From an uncultured Bacteroidota bacterium (GTDB lineage Bacteria > Bacteroidota > Bacteroidia > B-17B0 > Aurantibacillaceae): a stretch of 9,293 nucleotides of DNA. The notes below the pieces were generated by a model, which saw only the letters and a program-made list of their open reading frames with translations, was not told the origin of the DNA and ran no database searches. The position numbers and the translations under genes were made by a program. Shown here in pieces: positions 1 through 8,300 of this stretch (the stretch's first letter is position 1; every line of letters begins with the position of its first letter). The stretch is from positions 1 through 9,293 of the forward strand of contig CAIXZI010000041.1 of assembly GCA_903923915.1 (NCBI GenBank), written 5' to 3'.

Positions 1-285
1 AATTTAGGTATGGTAAATTGGCAAAACCCCAACGGAGGTTATGATTGGGCAAATGAAATGAATGCAACATTTAAAGAATTAATTGAAACCAATAATCATA
101 AAGAATTAATAAATTATAATTCACTTGGTAAAGCTGCTGCATTAGCCATTCCCACGCCAGAACATTATATACCCTTGTTATATATAATGGGTTTAAAAGA
201 AGAAAAAGAAACCGTAAGTTTTTTTAACGATAAAACCATGATGGGCTCTCTTTCTATGACATCTGTAAAAATTGAAAGCAATTAA
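1..285 (+). CDS. ygiD: 4,5-DOPA dioxygenase extradiol, LigB/DODA family (C-terminal part, 5' end outside window)
   Basis: The frame is open from the first base, so this is the last 94 residues of a longer gene; family members are about 260-280 residues. An internal ATG at position 10 is probably not the start, because Asn-Leu-Gly before it continues the family pattern. Visible hallmarks are YDWA (about residues 14-17), the block PTPEHYIPLLYIMG (about 51-64) and the terminal MGSLSMTSV (about 81-89), all typical of the YgiD/DODA branch of class III extradiol ring-cleavage dioxygenases. The His in PTPEHY (fragment residue 55) is, from family knowledge, an active-site metal-binding residue; the other ligands lie upstream of the window. 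Family members open catechol rings such as that of DOPA in the cytoplasm using a divalent metal, but the substrate here is unknown. The gene ends 14 bases before the convergent YciI-like gene. Confidence 0.85.
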   Translation, partial: NLGMVNWQNPNGGYDWANEMNATFKELIETNNHKELINYNSLGKAAALAIPTPEHYIPLLYIMGLKEEKETVSFFNDKTMMGSLSMTSVKIESN

Positions 286-299
286 ATTGCTGAAAAAAA

Positions 300-770
300 T
301 TAAAAACTCTTTTTCTGAATTTTTGCATGAATAGGCGGCACTTCTATTAAAGCTGCCGAACCATACCAAGGATGTAATTCCATAATTAAAACACCTGCTT
401 TAACAGCCGGGTCTGTATTAGTAAGAGCCTGAGCCTCTTCAACAGTTGCTACATTAAAAATAAAAATGCCTTCTAATTCGGTTGCGTCCAAAAACGGCCC
501 TGCTACAACTAATTTACCTTGCGCCGCTAAATGTTTTATATTATTTAAATGCGCCGACTGAATTTTTTTAGAAGAATCTGCCGATAAACTTTTATTTGGC
601 CCGGTTTTTAAAAAGCAGATTACATATTTACGCATGCCGTAATCATCAGCCTTTAGTTTTTTTGCTAAAGTAGAATCATATATAGAATGTGGTTTACGAG
701 GTGGATATTTTTTTTGCGAAAAAGAAACAAAGCTTAGCAATAATAAAAACGAAGTAAAAATTAATTTCAT
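300..770 (-). CDS. YciI-like domain protein with signal peptide
   Basis: This is a 156-residue protein starting at an ATG. The first 18-19 residues are Met-Lys followed by a Leu/Phe/Ser-rich hydrophobic stretch ending FSQ, a typical Bacteroidota Sec signal peptide, so the product is probably periplasmic or otherwise exported. Residues about 48-135 match the YciI (YCII-related, dimeric alpha/beta ferredoxin-like) fold: a first strand KYVICFLKTGP, His74 in the helix, the AGPFLD turn (90-95), an EEA helix (111-113), the DP pair (120-121) and a final strand ending at HPW (133-135). In YciI proteins a conserved His and Asp form a putative active site; H74 and D95 are plausible counterparts. Their biochemical role is mostly unknown. 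About 20 extra residues follow the domain. It is transcribed divergently from the small membrane protein gene and converges on the dioxygenase gene. The domain call is fairly secure; no function is assigned. Confidence 0.8.
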   Translation of the reverse strand: MKLIFTSFLLLLSFVSFSQKKYPPRKPHSIYDSTLAKKLKADDYGMRKYVICFLKTGPNKSLSADSSKKIQSAHLNNIKHLAAQGKLVVAGPFLDATELEGIFIFNVATVEEAQALTNTDPAVKAGVLIMELHPWYGSAALIEVPPIHAKIQKKSF

Positions 771-874
771 GTTAGATTTTTTTTAAAGTTGGCAAGAATA
801 ATTTGAATAACAAAAACAGAAAATCATTTTATAATCTTGTAGTAAGATTATATCTTTAATAAAATTTCAAATCA
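771..874. other. Divergent intergenic region between the YciI-like and membrane protein genes
   Basis: These 104 very AT-rich bases separate two divergently transcribed genes, so both promoters should lie here. I found no pair of elements at the spacing expected for Bacteroidota -33/-7 promoters in either direction. Partial -7-like matches exist: TATCTTTA at 851-858 on the plus strand, and the reverse complement of 793-800 (TATTCTTG) on the minus strand. Neither has a good partner. The clear structure is the inverted repeat at 830-852, listed separately. Confidence 0.6.
830..852. promoter_or_regulatory. Perfect 9-bp inverted repeat, candidate operator or 5'UTR hairpin
   Basis: TATAATCTT (830-838) and its exact reverse complement AAGATTATA (844-852) flank a 5-base spacer, GTAGT. 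The centre is at 841, 34 bases before the ATG of the membrane protein gene and 71 bases before that of the YciI-like gene. A -7-like match (851-858) overlaps its right edge. The size and symmetry suit a dimeric regulator site; it could also fold as a weak AT-rich hairpin in the leader RNA. It is not followed by a T-tract, so it does not look like a terminator. Function is inferred from position and symmetry only. Confidence 0.45.
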
Positions 875-1207
875 ATGGATGATAAAGAAAAGAAATCTGC
901 TATAAATAATTTTGCCATTTCTGCTGCAATAGGTGCAGGAGCTGCACTTCCGCTTACGGGCTTTATTTACGGCATGATTGTTTGTCAGGGTTGCAACACG
1001 GGCATAATGGGTTTTTTAGGGAGAATATTTGTGGGTATAGTTGAAATGTTTTTAACTACAATTACATTAGGTTGCCCGATAAATAATGAAGGAGGAACAT
1101 CAAGTACAAATTTACGTCCTTACGTATTAATAGCTTTTATAGCGGTTACAGCAATTACATATCTTATACTTTCTCGCAAAAAGAAAAAGACAGAAAACGC
1201 TAAATAA
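875..1207 (+). CDS. Small membrane protein with CxxC motif, unrecognised family
   Basis: This is a 110-residue protein starting at an ATG with no Shine-Dalgarno, as is usual in Bacteroidota. I do not recognise the family. A charged N-terminus (DDKEKK) is followed by hydrophobic segments at about residues 13-36 and 83-99, and a third, less clean one at about 43-66 that contains Arg50 and Glu57. The C-terminus is strongly basic (RKKKK, 101-105). With positive charge at both ends, two membrane crossings with both ends in the cytoplasm are plausible. That would place the Cys37-Gln-Gly-Cys40 motif and Cys67 on the outer face, where disulfides could form; three crossings cannot be excluded. The stop lies 11 bases from that of the convergent sucB, with no clear terminator between them. 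The hydrophobic pattern and the ATG after a divergent region support a real gene. Confidence 0.7.
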   Translation: MDDKEKKSAINNFAISAAIGAGAALPLTGFIYGMIVCQGCNTGIMGFLGRIFVGIVEMFLTTITLGCPINNEGGTSSTNLRPYVLIAFIAVTAITYLILSRKKKKTENAK

Positions 1208-1218
1208 ATTTCAGATAA

Positions 1219-2478
1219 TTACAATCCCAACAAAACTTCTTCCGGATTTTTTCCGCCAAATAAAATACGTGTTGGGTTCTCTAACATTTCTTTTACTTTA
1301 ACTAAAAAACCAACGCTTTCACGTCCGTCAATAATGCGGTGATCATAACTTAGAGCAACGTACATCATTGGGCGAATTTCTACTTTGCCGTTAATTGCCA
1401 TCGGGCGATCAACTACATTGTGCATACCTAAAATAGCACTTTGCGGAGGATTGATAATAGGTGTACTCATCATAGAACCAAACACACCGCCGTTAGTAAT
1501 TGTAAAAGTTCCGCCATTCATTTCGTCAATAGTTAATTTACCATCACGTGCTTTAATAGCTAATTCTTTAATGCCGGCTTCAATTTGTGCCAGACTCATT
1601 AGTTCTGCATTACGCAAAACCGGAACCATTAAACCTTTTGGCGCACTAACCGCAATACCAACATCGCAATATTTATTGTACACTAATTCTTCGCCATCAA
1701 TCATTCCGTTAACTGCCGGAAAATGGTACAATGCCTCGCACACCGCTTTGGTAAAGAAACTCATAAAGCCAATGTTTGTGCCGTAAACTTCTTTAAACTT
1801 ATCTTTATATTTTGCACGAATAGCATAGATGCCGCTCATATCAATTTCGTTGAACGTGGTAAGCATGGCAGTTTCGTTTTTAACGGCCACTAACCGTTTA
1901 GCCACTGTTTTACGAAGTGCCGACATTTTCTGACGATCTTTATCTCTACCGCCTTTCCAGGAGTTTGATAAAACTTCTTGCACATTTGGTAAACCATTAG
2001 AAAGTGCAGCTAATACATCTTGTTTAGTAATGCGACCATCTTTACCAGAGCCATTTATTTGAGATGATTTAACGCCATTCTCGCTCATTATTTTTGATGC
2101 CGCAACGCTTGGTGTGCCACTTGCGTAGGTAGTTGATTTGTCTGTTGAAACAGGTGCAGCAACTTCTTTCTTAGCCTCAGTTTTACCCTCAGCCTTACCT
2201 TCAACCTTATTCTCGGTCTTAGCCTTAACATCAGGTTTAAATGAATTATCAATCTTAACTACAACTTGTCCGACCTTAACAGTATCGCCTTCTGCAGCAA
2301 GAACTTCAATTTTTCCGCTATCTTCAGCATTAAGTGTTAAGGTTGCTTTATCAGAATCAATCTCTGCAAGAGCTTCATCTTTTTCAACTACATCGCCGGT
2401 TTTTTTTAACCAACGTGCAATAGTTACTTCTGTAATTGATTCTCCTGGACTTGGTACTTTTAATTCTACAATTGCCAT
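1219..2478 (-). CDS. sucB: Dihydrolipoyllysine-residue succinyltransferase, E2 of the 2-oxoglutarate dehydrogenase complex
   Basis: This 419-residue protein has the usual E2o length and domain order. Residues 1-77 are one lipoyl domain, with the lipoylated Lys44 in EIDSDKATL. Residues 81-120 are a charged linker with five tandem K-x-E-x tetrapeptides (87-106). Residues about 121-159 are the peripheral subunit-binding domain (TPSVAASKI ... [11 protein letters not shown]). Residues about 183-419 are the trimer-forming catalytic domain, with the active-site motif [10 protein letters not shown], in which His380 and Asp384 are the expected catalytic residues. It transfers the succinyl group from lipoyl-lysine to CoA in the cytoplasm. 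A single lipoyl domain and the sucA gene immediately upstream favour the 2-oxoglutarate enzyme over a pyruvate or branched-chain E2. The start lies 7 bases after the sucA stop, so the two are almost certainly co-transcribed and perhaps translationally coupled. Confidence 0.97.
   Translation of the reverse strand: MAIVELKVPSPGESITEVTIARWLKKTGDVVEKDEALAEIDSDKATLTLNAEDSGKIEVLAAEGDTVKVGQVVVKIDNSFKPDVKAKTENKVEGKAEGKTEAKKEVAAPVSTDKSTTYASGTPSVAASKIMSENGVKSSQINGSGKDGRITKQDVLAALSNGLPNVQEVLSNSWKGGRDKDRQKMSALRKTVAKRLVAVKNETAMLTTFNEIDMSGIYAIRAKYKDKFKEVYGTNIGFMSFFTKAVCEALYHFPAVNGMIDGEELVYNKYCDVGIAVSAPKGLMVPVLRNAELMSLAQIEAGIKELAIKARDGKLTIDEMNGGTFTITNGGVFGSMMSTPIINPPQSAILGMHNVVDRPMAINGKVEIRPMMYVALSYDHRIIDGRESVGFLVKVKEMLENPTRILFGGKNPEEVLLGL
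2161..2220 (-). repeat. 12-bp tandem repeat, five copies, encoding K-x-E-x in the SucB linker
   Basis: Codons 87-106 of sucB spell five consecutive tetrapeptides, [16 protein letters not shown] and KKEV. At DNA level this is a degenerate 12-bp in-frame tandem repeat of exactly 60 bases. It lies in the flexible linker between the lipoyl and subunit-binding domains, which in many E2 proteins is Ala/Pro-rich instead. Copy number can vary by slippage without breaking the frame. Confidence 0.75.
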
Positions 2479-2485
2479 AAATTAT

Positions 2486-5209
2486 TTATTTAGTTGCTAA
2501 TACTTTAGAAAATACTTTATTCATTATCTCTTCACTCTCAGCTGCATGCCGCTTAGAGAAGCCTGTTGCCGGAGCAGCCATTTCATTTCTACCTACGTAA
2601 ACTAAACTTACTGATTTCATGGTATGCTCTATATGTCGCCATGCGCCTGCGTTTTCAGCCTCTTCCTGAATCCACAAATAATCTTTTACTTTATTATATT
2701 TTTTTAGAATCGCATCAATTTGTTTGTGTGGAAAAGGATATAATTGCTCGATACGAACAAAAGCAATATCATTTACACCTTCTTTTTCTCTGCGCTCAAT
2801 TAAATCGTAATATACTTTGCCGCTGCAAAATGCAAGTCGTGTTACATTTTTTGCATCCACCGTATCATCAATTACTTCATGAAATTTATCTGACGTAAAA
2901 TCTTTTAATTTGCTTACACAAGTTGGATAACGCAATAATTTTTTTGGCGTAAAACAAATTAATGGCTTTCTAAAATCACGTTTTAACTGGCGACGAATGG
3001 CATGAAACTGCTGTGCCGGCGTTGTTGCATTAATAATTTGCAAATTATTTTCGGCACACATTTGTAAAAAACGCTCCATACGTGCTGATGAGTGCTCTGG
3101 TCCTTGCCCTTCATATCCATGTGGTAACAATAAAACCAAGCCATTCATGCGGCGCCATTTGTATTCGGCAGCGGCAAGGTATTGGTCTATAATAATTTGA
3201 GCGCCGTTAAAAAAATCTCCAAATTGTGCTTCCCAAATAGTAAGAATGTTTGGAGATGCAAATGCATAACCATATTCAAAACCAAGTACACCGTATTCAC
3301 TTAACAAAGAGTTATAAATACGAAGCTCGCCTTTTGCACCTAATTTATTTAAAGGAATATATTCTTCTTCGCTGTCTTCAACTTTTACAACGGCATGACG
3401 GTGAGAAAATGTGCCGCGTTCCACATCTTGTCCGCTAAAACGCACATGATGCCCTTCGTTCATTAAAGATGCATACGCCAATAATTCGCCCATGGCCCAA
3501 TCGTAATTATCATTGGTAATCATGGCTTTTCTGTCTTCAAATACTTTTTGAATTTTATTGAAGAATTTTTTGTCTTTTGGTAATTCGGTAGTGCGTTTAG
3601 CTAAGTCTAAAAATAATTTATCACTTACAGCTGTTTCGGGCGATTGCTCAAAATCTTTGGCAGTAGCCATTTTAATGCCTTTCCAATTTCCTTCTAAGAA
3701 AGAAGTTACTTTAGCTTTTTCTATTTTTTTAGCTTCATCTAAATTTATGTCCAGTTGAGCTTTAAAATTTTTCTCAATTTCTTTTGCTTCTTCTGCCAAT
3801 TCACTTCCTTCATCTTGTAATTTTTTTACATAGATGTCTTTTGGGTTTGAGTGGGCAGCAATAGCTTTATATAATAGCGGTTGAGTAAAACGAGGCTCAT
3901 CACCTTCGTTATGCCCGTATTTACGATAGCATAAAATATCTACAAAAACATCGCGATGAAAAGTCTGACGGAAATCCATAGCTAATTGAGCCACAAAACA
4001 AACCGCTTCTATATCATCTCCGTTTACGTGAAACACTGGAGATAGCACAACTTTTGCTACATCCGTACAATACGTTGAAGAGCGCCCATCCATGTAATTA
4101 GTAGTAAAGCCAATTTGGTTGTTTACAATAAAATGAACGGTTCCACCCGTTTTGTAACCATCTAACTGACTCATTTGTATTACTTCATACACAATGCCTT
4201 GGCCGGCCATAGCCGCATCACCGTGTAATAAAATAGGACAAACTTTACTGTTATCGCCGTTATATAAATTGTCAATTTTTGCGCGAGCAATTCCTTCAAC
4301 AACCGGGTTTACGGTTTCTAAGTGAGATGGGTTAGGTGTTAAACTTACGTGTACTTTTTTGCCCGTATCGCTTATCTGATCGGATGAGTAGCCCATGTGA
4401 TATTTCACATCGCCATCAAATAAACTATCTTCGCTTGGTCTGCCTTCAAACTCGGTAAAAACATCTTTGTATGTTTTGTTCATGATGTTGGTAAGCACAT
4501 TTAAGCGCCCGCGGTGCGGCATACCAATAACATAATCTTGTATTCCAGATTCAATACCATGCTCCATTAAAGTATTCATGGCGGGAATAAGTGCTTCGCC
4601 ACCTTCTAACGAAAAACGTTTTTGACCAACAAATTTTGTAGCTAAATAATTTTCAAAAACAACAGCCTGAGTAAGTTTATTTAAAATGGTTTTCTTTTCG
4701 GCTTTGCTAAACGATGGCGTATTTTTACTTTTTTCCATGCGCTCTTGCAGCCACTTAACTACTTTGGGCTCGCGCATAAATAAATACTCAACACCAATAC
4801 TTTGGCAATAGGTTTGCTCAAGGTGCGTAATAATATCTTTTAATTTAGCAGAGCCAATGCCAATTTCGCTTCCGGCTTGAAAAACAGTTTCTAAATCTGC
4901 AGCGGCTAAGCCAAAATTTTCTAAATCTAAGGTTGGGGTGTATTGTCTGCGGTCTCTAACAGGGTTGGTTTTGGTAAATAGATGTCCGCGTTGACGATAA
5001 CCGTTTATTAGGTTAATTACCTTAAATTCTTTGCTAACATTTTCAGGAATGGCACCTCCTTTTTCGCTATAAGAGGTTTGAGCAAACTCAAACCCTTTGA
5101 AGAAATCTCTCCAGGATGCATCAACACTATTAGGATCTTTTAAATACTGCTGAAAAAGTCCCTCAATTGCATTAACATCGCTAGTACCCACGTATGAAAA
5201 TTTATCCAT
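2486..5209 (-). CDS. sucA: 2-oxoglutarate dehydrogenase E1 component (thiamine diphosphate-dependent)
   Basis: This 907-residue protein, counted from the ATG at 5209, has the normal SucA size. It decarboxylates 2-oxoglutarate and succinylates the lipoyl group of SucB. Visible in order are the N-terminal E2/E3-interacting segment MDKFSYV ... YLKDP ... SWRDFFKGF (1-41); the active-site block GMPHRGRLNVL (229-239, His232); SLTPNPSHLE (289-298, His296); the ThDP/Mg site HGDAAMAGQG (329-338) with NNQIGFTT (363-370); YGHNEGDEP (431-439); the pyrimidine-binding domain motif RFSGQDVERGTFSHRHAV (589-606); and HGYEGQGPEHSS (696-707). All key motifs look intact. The frame extends upstream to a TTG at 5236, but that codon lies inside the -7 promoter element and MDKFSY is the family's usual N-terminus, so 5209 is preferred. 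It is the first gene of the sucA-sucB operon; lpd must be elsewhere. Confidence 0.97.
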   Translation of the reverse strand: MDKFSYVGTSDVNAIEGLFQQYLKDPNSVDASWRDFFKGFEFAQTSYSEKGGAIPENVSKEFKVINLINGYRQRGHLFTKTNPVRDRRQYTPTLDLENFGLAAADLETVFQAGSEIGIGSAKLKDIITHLEQTYCQSIGVEYLFMREPKVVKWLQERMEKSKNTPSFSKAEKKTILNKLTQAVVFENYLATKFVGQKRFSLEGGEALIPAMNTLMEHGIESGIQDYVIGMPHRGRLNVLTNIMNKTYKDVFTEFEGRPSEDSLFDGDVKYHMGYSSDQISDTGKKVHVSLTPNPSHLETVNPVVEGIARAKIDNLYNGDNSKVCPILLHGDAAMAGQGIVYEVIQMSQLDGYKTGGTVHFIVNNQIGFTTNYMDGRSSTYCTDVAKVVLSPVFHVNGDDIEAVCFVAQLAMDFRQTFHRDVFVDILCYRKYGHNEGDEPRFTQPLLYKAIAAHSNPKDIYVKKLQDEGSELAEEAKEIEKNFKAQLDINLDEAKKIEKAKVTSFLEGNWKGIKMATAKDFEQSPETAVSDKLFLDLAKRTTELPKDKKFFNKIQKVFEDRKAMITNDNYDWAMGELLAYASLMNEGHHVRFSGQDVERGTFSHRHAVVKVEDSEEEYIPLNKLGAKGELRIYNSLLSEYGVLGFEYGYAFASPNILTIWEAQFGDFFNGAQIIIDQYLAAAEYKWRRMNGLVLLLPHGYEGQGPEHSSARMERFLQMCAENNLQIINATTPAQQFHAIRRQLKRDFRKPLICFTPKKLLRYPTCVSKLKDFTSDKFHEVIDDTVDAKNVTRLAFCSGKVYYDLIERREKEGVNDIAFVRIEQLYPFPHKQIDAILKKYNKVKDYLWIQEEAENAGAWRHIEHTMKSVSLVYVGRNEMAAPATGFSKRHAAESEEIMNKVFSKVLATK

Positions 5210-5233
5210 AATTAAATTGGCTTTAAAGAAGGT

Positions 5234-5263
5234 CAAAGGTACAGTTTTTTAATTTGCTAACAA
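5234..5263 (-). promoter_or_regulatory. Bacteroidota-type -33/-7 promoter of sucA-sucB
   Basis: Read on the minus strand, TTG (5263-5261, preceded by A) is followed after 19 bases by TACCTTTG (5241-5234). This is a full match to the Bacteroidota -7 consensus TAnnTTTG at the usual spacing. The start of transcription would fall near 5229, giving a leader of about 20 bases before the ATG at 5209. No ribosome-binding purine run is present in that leader. Confidence 0.6.
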
Positions 5264-5325
5264 TTTTAGGAAAAATCAAAAATAGAGGATTGGCCCACTA
5301 ATAAATACGCATTCACCTAATTCTT

Positions 5326-5356
5326 TTTGTTAAAATGGGATATTATCTTATTTTAG
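5326..5356 (+). promoter_or_regulatory. Bacteroidota-type -33/-7 promoter of the repeat-protein gene
   Basis: TTTG (5326-5329) is followed after 19 bases by TATTTTAG (5349-5356), which matches the -7 consensus TAnnTTTG at all but one fixed position. Transcription would start near 5362, about 25 bases before the ATG at 5386. The leader is A-rich and lacks a Shine-Dalgarno. Confidence 0.5.
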
Positions 5357-5385
5357 CGACTCATAAAAACAACAAAATATTACAC

Positions 5386-8300
5386 ATGAAAGGATTTTTA
5401 CTTTCTATATCATTATTTGTATTAACACAAATAACAATAGCTCAAACATCTTATGTTTGGAATGGTGCAACATCAACAGTCTGGAATACGCCTACCAACT
5501 GGACTCCTAGTGGAATTCCGGGTGCGGTGGATAATGTAACCATTGTAACTGGTGGTAATAATTGTATTTTAAATGCAAGTACAGGTATTACAAACATTAC
5601 CATTACAAGTGGGGTTTTAAATTTAAATGGTTTTACTTTATCGCCAACAGGTAACGCAGTATTTACCGCGGGCACTGTAACTAATGGAACACTTGCCATT
5701 TCAGGCGGTGTTGGAAATACAGCCACTTTAACTAACACACTTTTTAACGCAAGCGCTAATTTAAACATCACTACAGGCGCCATTACTTTAAATGGCGGCA
5801 CTTACAACGGACCCGTAACATTAAATCAAACAGGTGCGGCGCAAACAACCGGAACGGGTGGTGCAACTTTTGGAAATGCAGTTTCTATAACAAACTCAGG
5901 GACAAATAATTTTAGAATAAACGGTAACTGCACATACAACGGAGCGGTTACCCTAAATAATAGCGGAAGTGGTTATCTTTTACCAGAGCTTACAACTGGC
6001 AGCACCTACAATAGCACACTTACGCTAAATAATACTTCGGCCACGCAAAATATTCGTATGGCTTATTTAGGAACTAATGCCTTTAATGGCAATATCGTTA
6101 TAAATAATACAGGGGGAGCCAATATAACTTTTTGTGAACAAGTTACAGCCACCGCTACTTTAGCGACCGGAAAAACAATTGCTGTTGGTGGAAGCGGATT
6201 TACGGTAGGGTCTTTAACATTAAGTAGATTTACACAAACAGGTGCAACTGCACAAAACCTTACACTAACCGGTAGTGCAAGCGTTATCTTTAATGGTTCA
6301 ACAACTTTTAATGGAGCATTAACGGTTAGTTCTCCTAATATTTATACATCAAATTGTACGTATAATGGTGTTACCGTTTTAACGAAAACAGATGGAACTT
6401 CTACCAATAATTTTGCAGGAGGAAACACATTTAATAATACGCTAACTATAAACTACACTGCATCAAATGCAGCTGGAACATATTTTGGTTTTGCATCAGG
6501 AACGTCTGATATTTATAATGGAGATGTTTACGTTAACAATAGCAGTACAGATAGAATACTTTGGGGCGTTGGTGCTTCTGCTGGCAATCAGTTAAACGGA
6601 AATTTAATTGTAACACAAACGGGTACTGCTGCCGGTATTGCTTTTGGCTGGTCGGCTGGAACTACCTTTACCATGGCTGCCGGAAAAACTATTTCAGTTG
6701 GCGGCGCAGGTTTTAGCACTGGCTACCTTAATTTTTTAGGCTTAACCCAAAATGGTAATGCTGCGGTGAATTTAACTTTTACCGGAACCACTACTCTTTT
6801 TCAAATTGGCGGATCTTCAACAATTGGTGGTAATGTTACCATATCTTCTCCACGTATTTTACTAAATGGCTGTACATTTAATGGAACTGCAAATTTTACC
6901 AAAACAGGAGGAACCGGAGAGTGGGGAACCGGAGGTAACATCTTTAGTCAAACTACTACAATTAATAGCACGGGTTCGGCCTTTTTTGGTTTTGCAGTAA
7001 CTAACCCCGATATTTATAATGGAGATTTATATGTAAACAATAATGGTACCGATCGAATTATTTTTGCAAATACCTCAGTAGGTAATCAGTTTAATGGAAA
7101 TATTATTTTAACTTCAATAGGCTCTTCTGTTGGAACTGCCTTTGGTTGGAGTGCAGGAAGCACCTTAACTTTGGCTGCCGGAAAATCAATTACTATTGGA
7201 GGTGCCGGTTACAGCGCCGGTTATCTTTATCTTCAGCGCTTTACGCAAGCAGGAAACGCATCAAATACATTAACTTTAACAGGGTCAGCCTCTATAAATC
7301 TTGGTCCAACTACTACATTTGGAGGGGCCGTTACAATTACTGCGCCAGACATTTATCCAACTGGTGCAACGTACAATGGCGCAGCTTCATTTACAAAAAC
7401 CGGTGGGGTTAGCAATCACAATAATGGCAACTTAAATACATTTAATTCAACCTGCACCATTAATCAACAAAGTAGCACTGGTTATTTTATGTTGGGATAC
7501 AATTCGGCGGATGCGTTTCATGATAACATAACGGTTACCTCAACCGGAACAGGTGCTATAAATTTAGGATGGGTAAATGGAACGGGCACTCCAACACTTG
7601 ATGCAGGTAAAACTGTTTTGGTTGGCGGTGCAGGTTTTAGCGCAGGAGGTTTATACTTTGGCACATTTACTCAGTTGGGTAATGCAGTCATGAATTTAGA
7701 TTTTGGTGCAGCATCTGCTGCAAGTATAACTTTTGATAGAAATACAACCATCGGCGGAAATTTAATCACACAAAGTGCTAGTATTATATTTAATTCAAGT
7801 ACGTTTAATGGTACAGTAAATTCAATTAAAAACGGAGCGACCAATGATAATAGTACCGGGGGAAATACTTTTAGCGGTACTACAACTATTACAAATAATG
7901 GAGCTGGACAATTAACGTTAGGAAATGGAAGTGCTGATGTTTTTAACGGTGTAACTACCTTTAATGATAATGGCTCTTACCGATTTGTAGTTGCAAATAG
8001 TCATGCAGGGCAAACAACAACCTTTGCAACTGATGTAATCTTTAATGCTGCTAAAACAGGTGGTGTTGATGCTTGGTCGTTTTTAATTGCTGAAGGAGGA
8101 AATACTAATATATCTTTTGGTGGAAATGTTACTATTAATTGTTCCGGAGCTTTACAAAGTAATTTTAGGATAGCAACCGGAGGAACCACCACCGCTGCTT
8201 ACGCAGGAGATTTAACAATTAACTTAACTAACACACACGCTTCTACCCAAATACAAATGGGAAATACTGGAACATCTACTTACAACGGAAATATTGTGGT

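Larger units (their letters stand above)
5210..5385. other. Divergent intergenic region between sucA and the giant repeat-protein gene
   Basis: These 176 bases carry a promoter candidate in each direction, listed separately. The two -33 elements are about 60 bases apart (5261-5263 and 5326-5329), so the promoters do not overlap. I see no strong dyad, RNA gene or small coding frame in the remainder. Confidence 0.6.

Noticed and set aside
10..285. A complete 91-residue gene starting at the ATG at position 10
   Set aside because: The frame is open to the window edge and the protein is clearly the C-terminal part of a roughly 270-residue dioxygenase.
286..330. A/T-run pair between the convergent dioxygenase and YciI-like genes as a bidirectional terminator
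   Set aside because: The possible pairing is only runs of A with runs of T, with no GC stem, so it cannot be told from background AT-richness.
802..839. TTTG (802-805) with TAATCTTG (832-839) as a promoter for the membrane protein gene
   Set aside because: The spacing is 26 bases, too long against the roughly 19-21 expected, and the -7 match is imperfect.
1243..1255. CGGA...TCCG hairpin with a T-run in the loop, as a terminator for the membrane protein gene
   Set aside because: The stem is only four pairs, sits inside sucB codons and is not followed by a T-tract.
1385..3758. Plus-strand open frames within sucB and sucA (1385-1786, 2138-2500, 2566-2898, 3250-3438, 3558-3758)
   Set aside because: They are antisense to strongly recognised, intact sucA and sucB and their products resemble no family.
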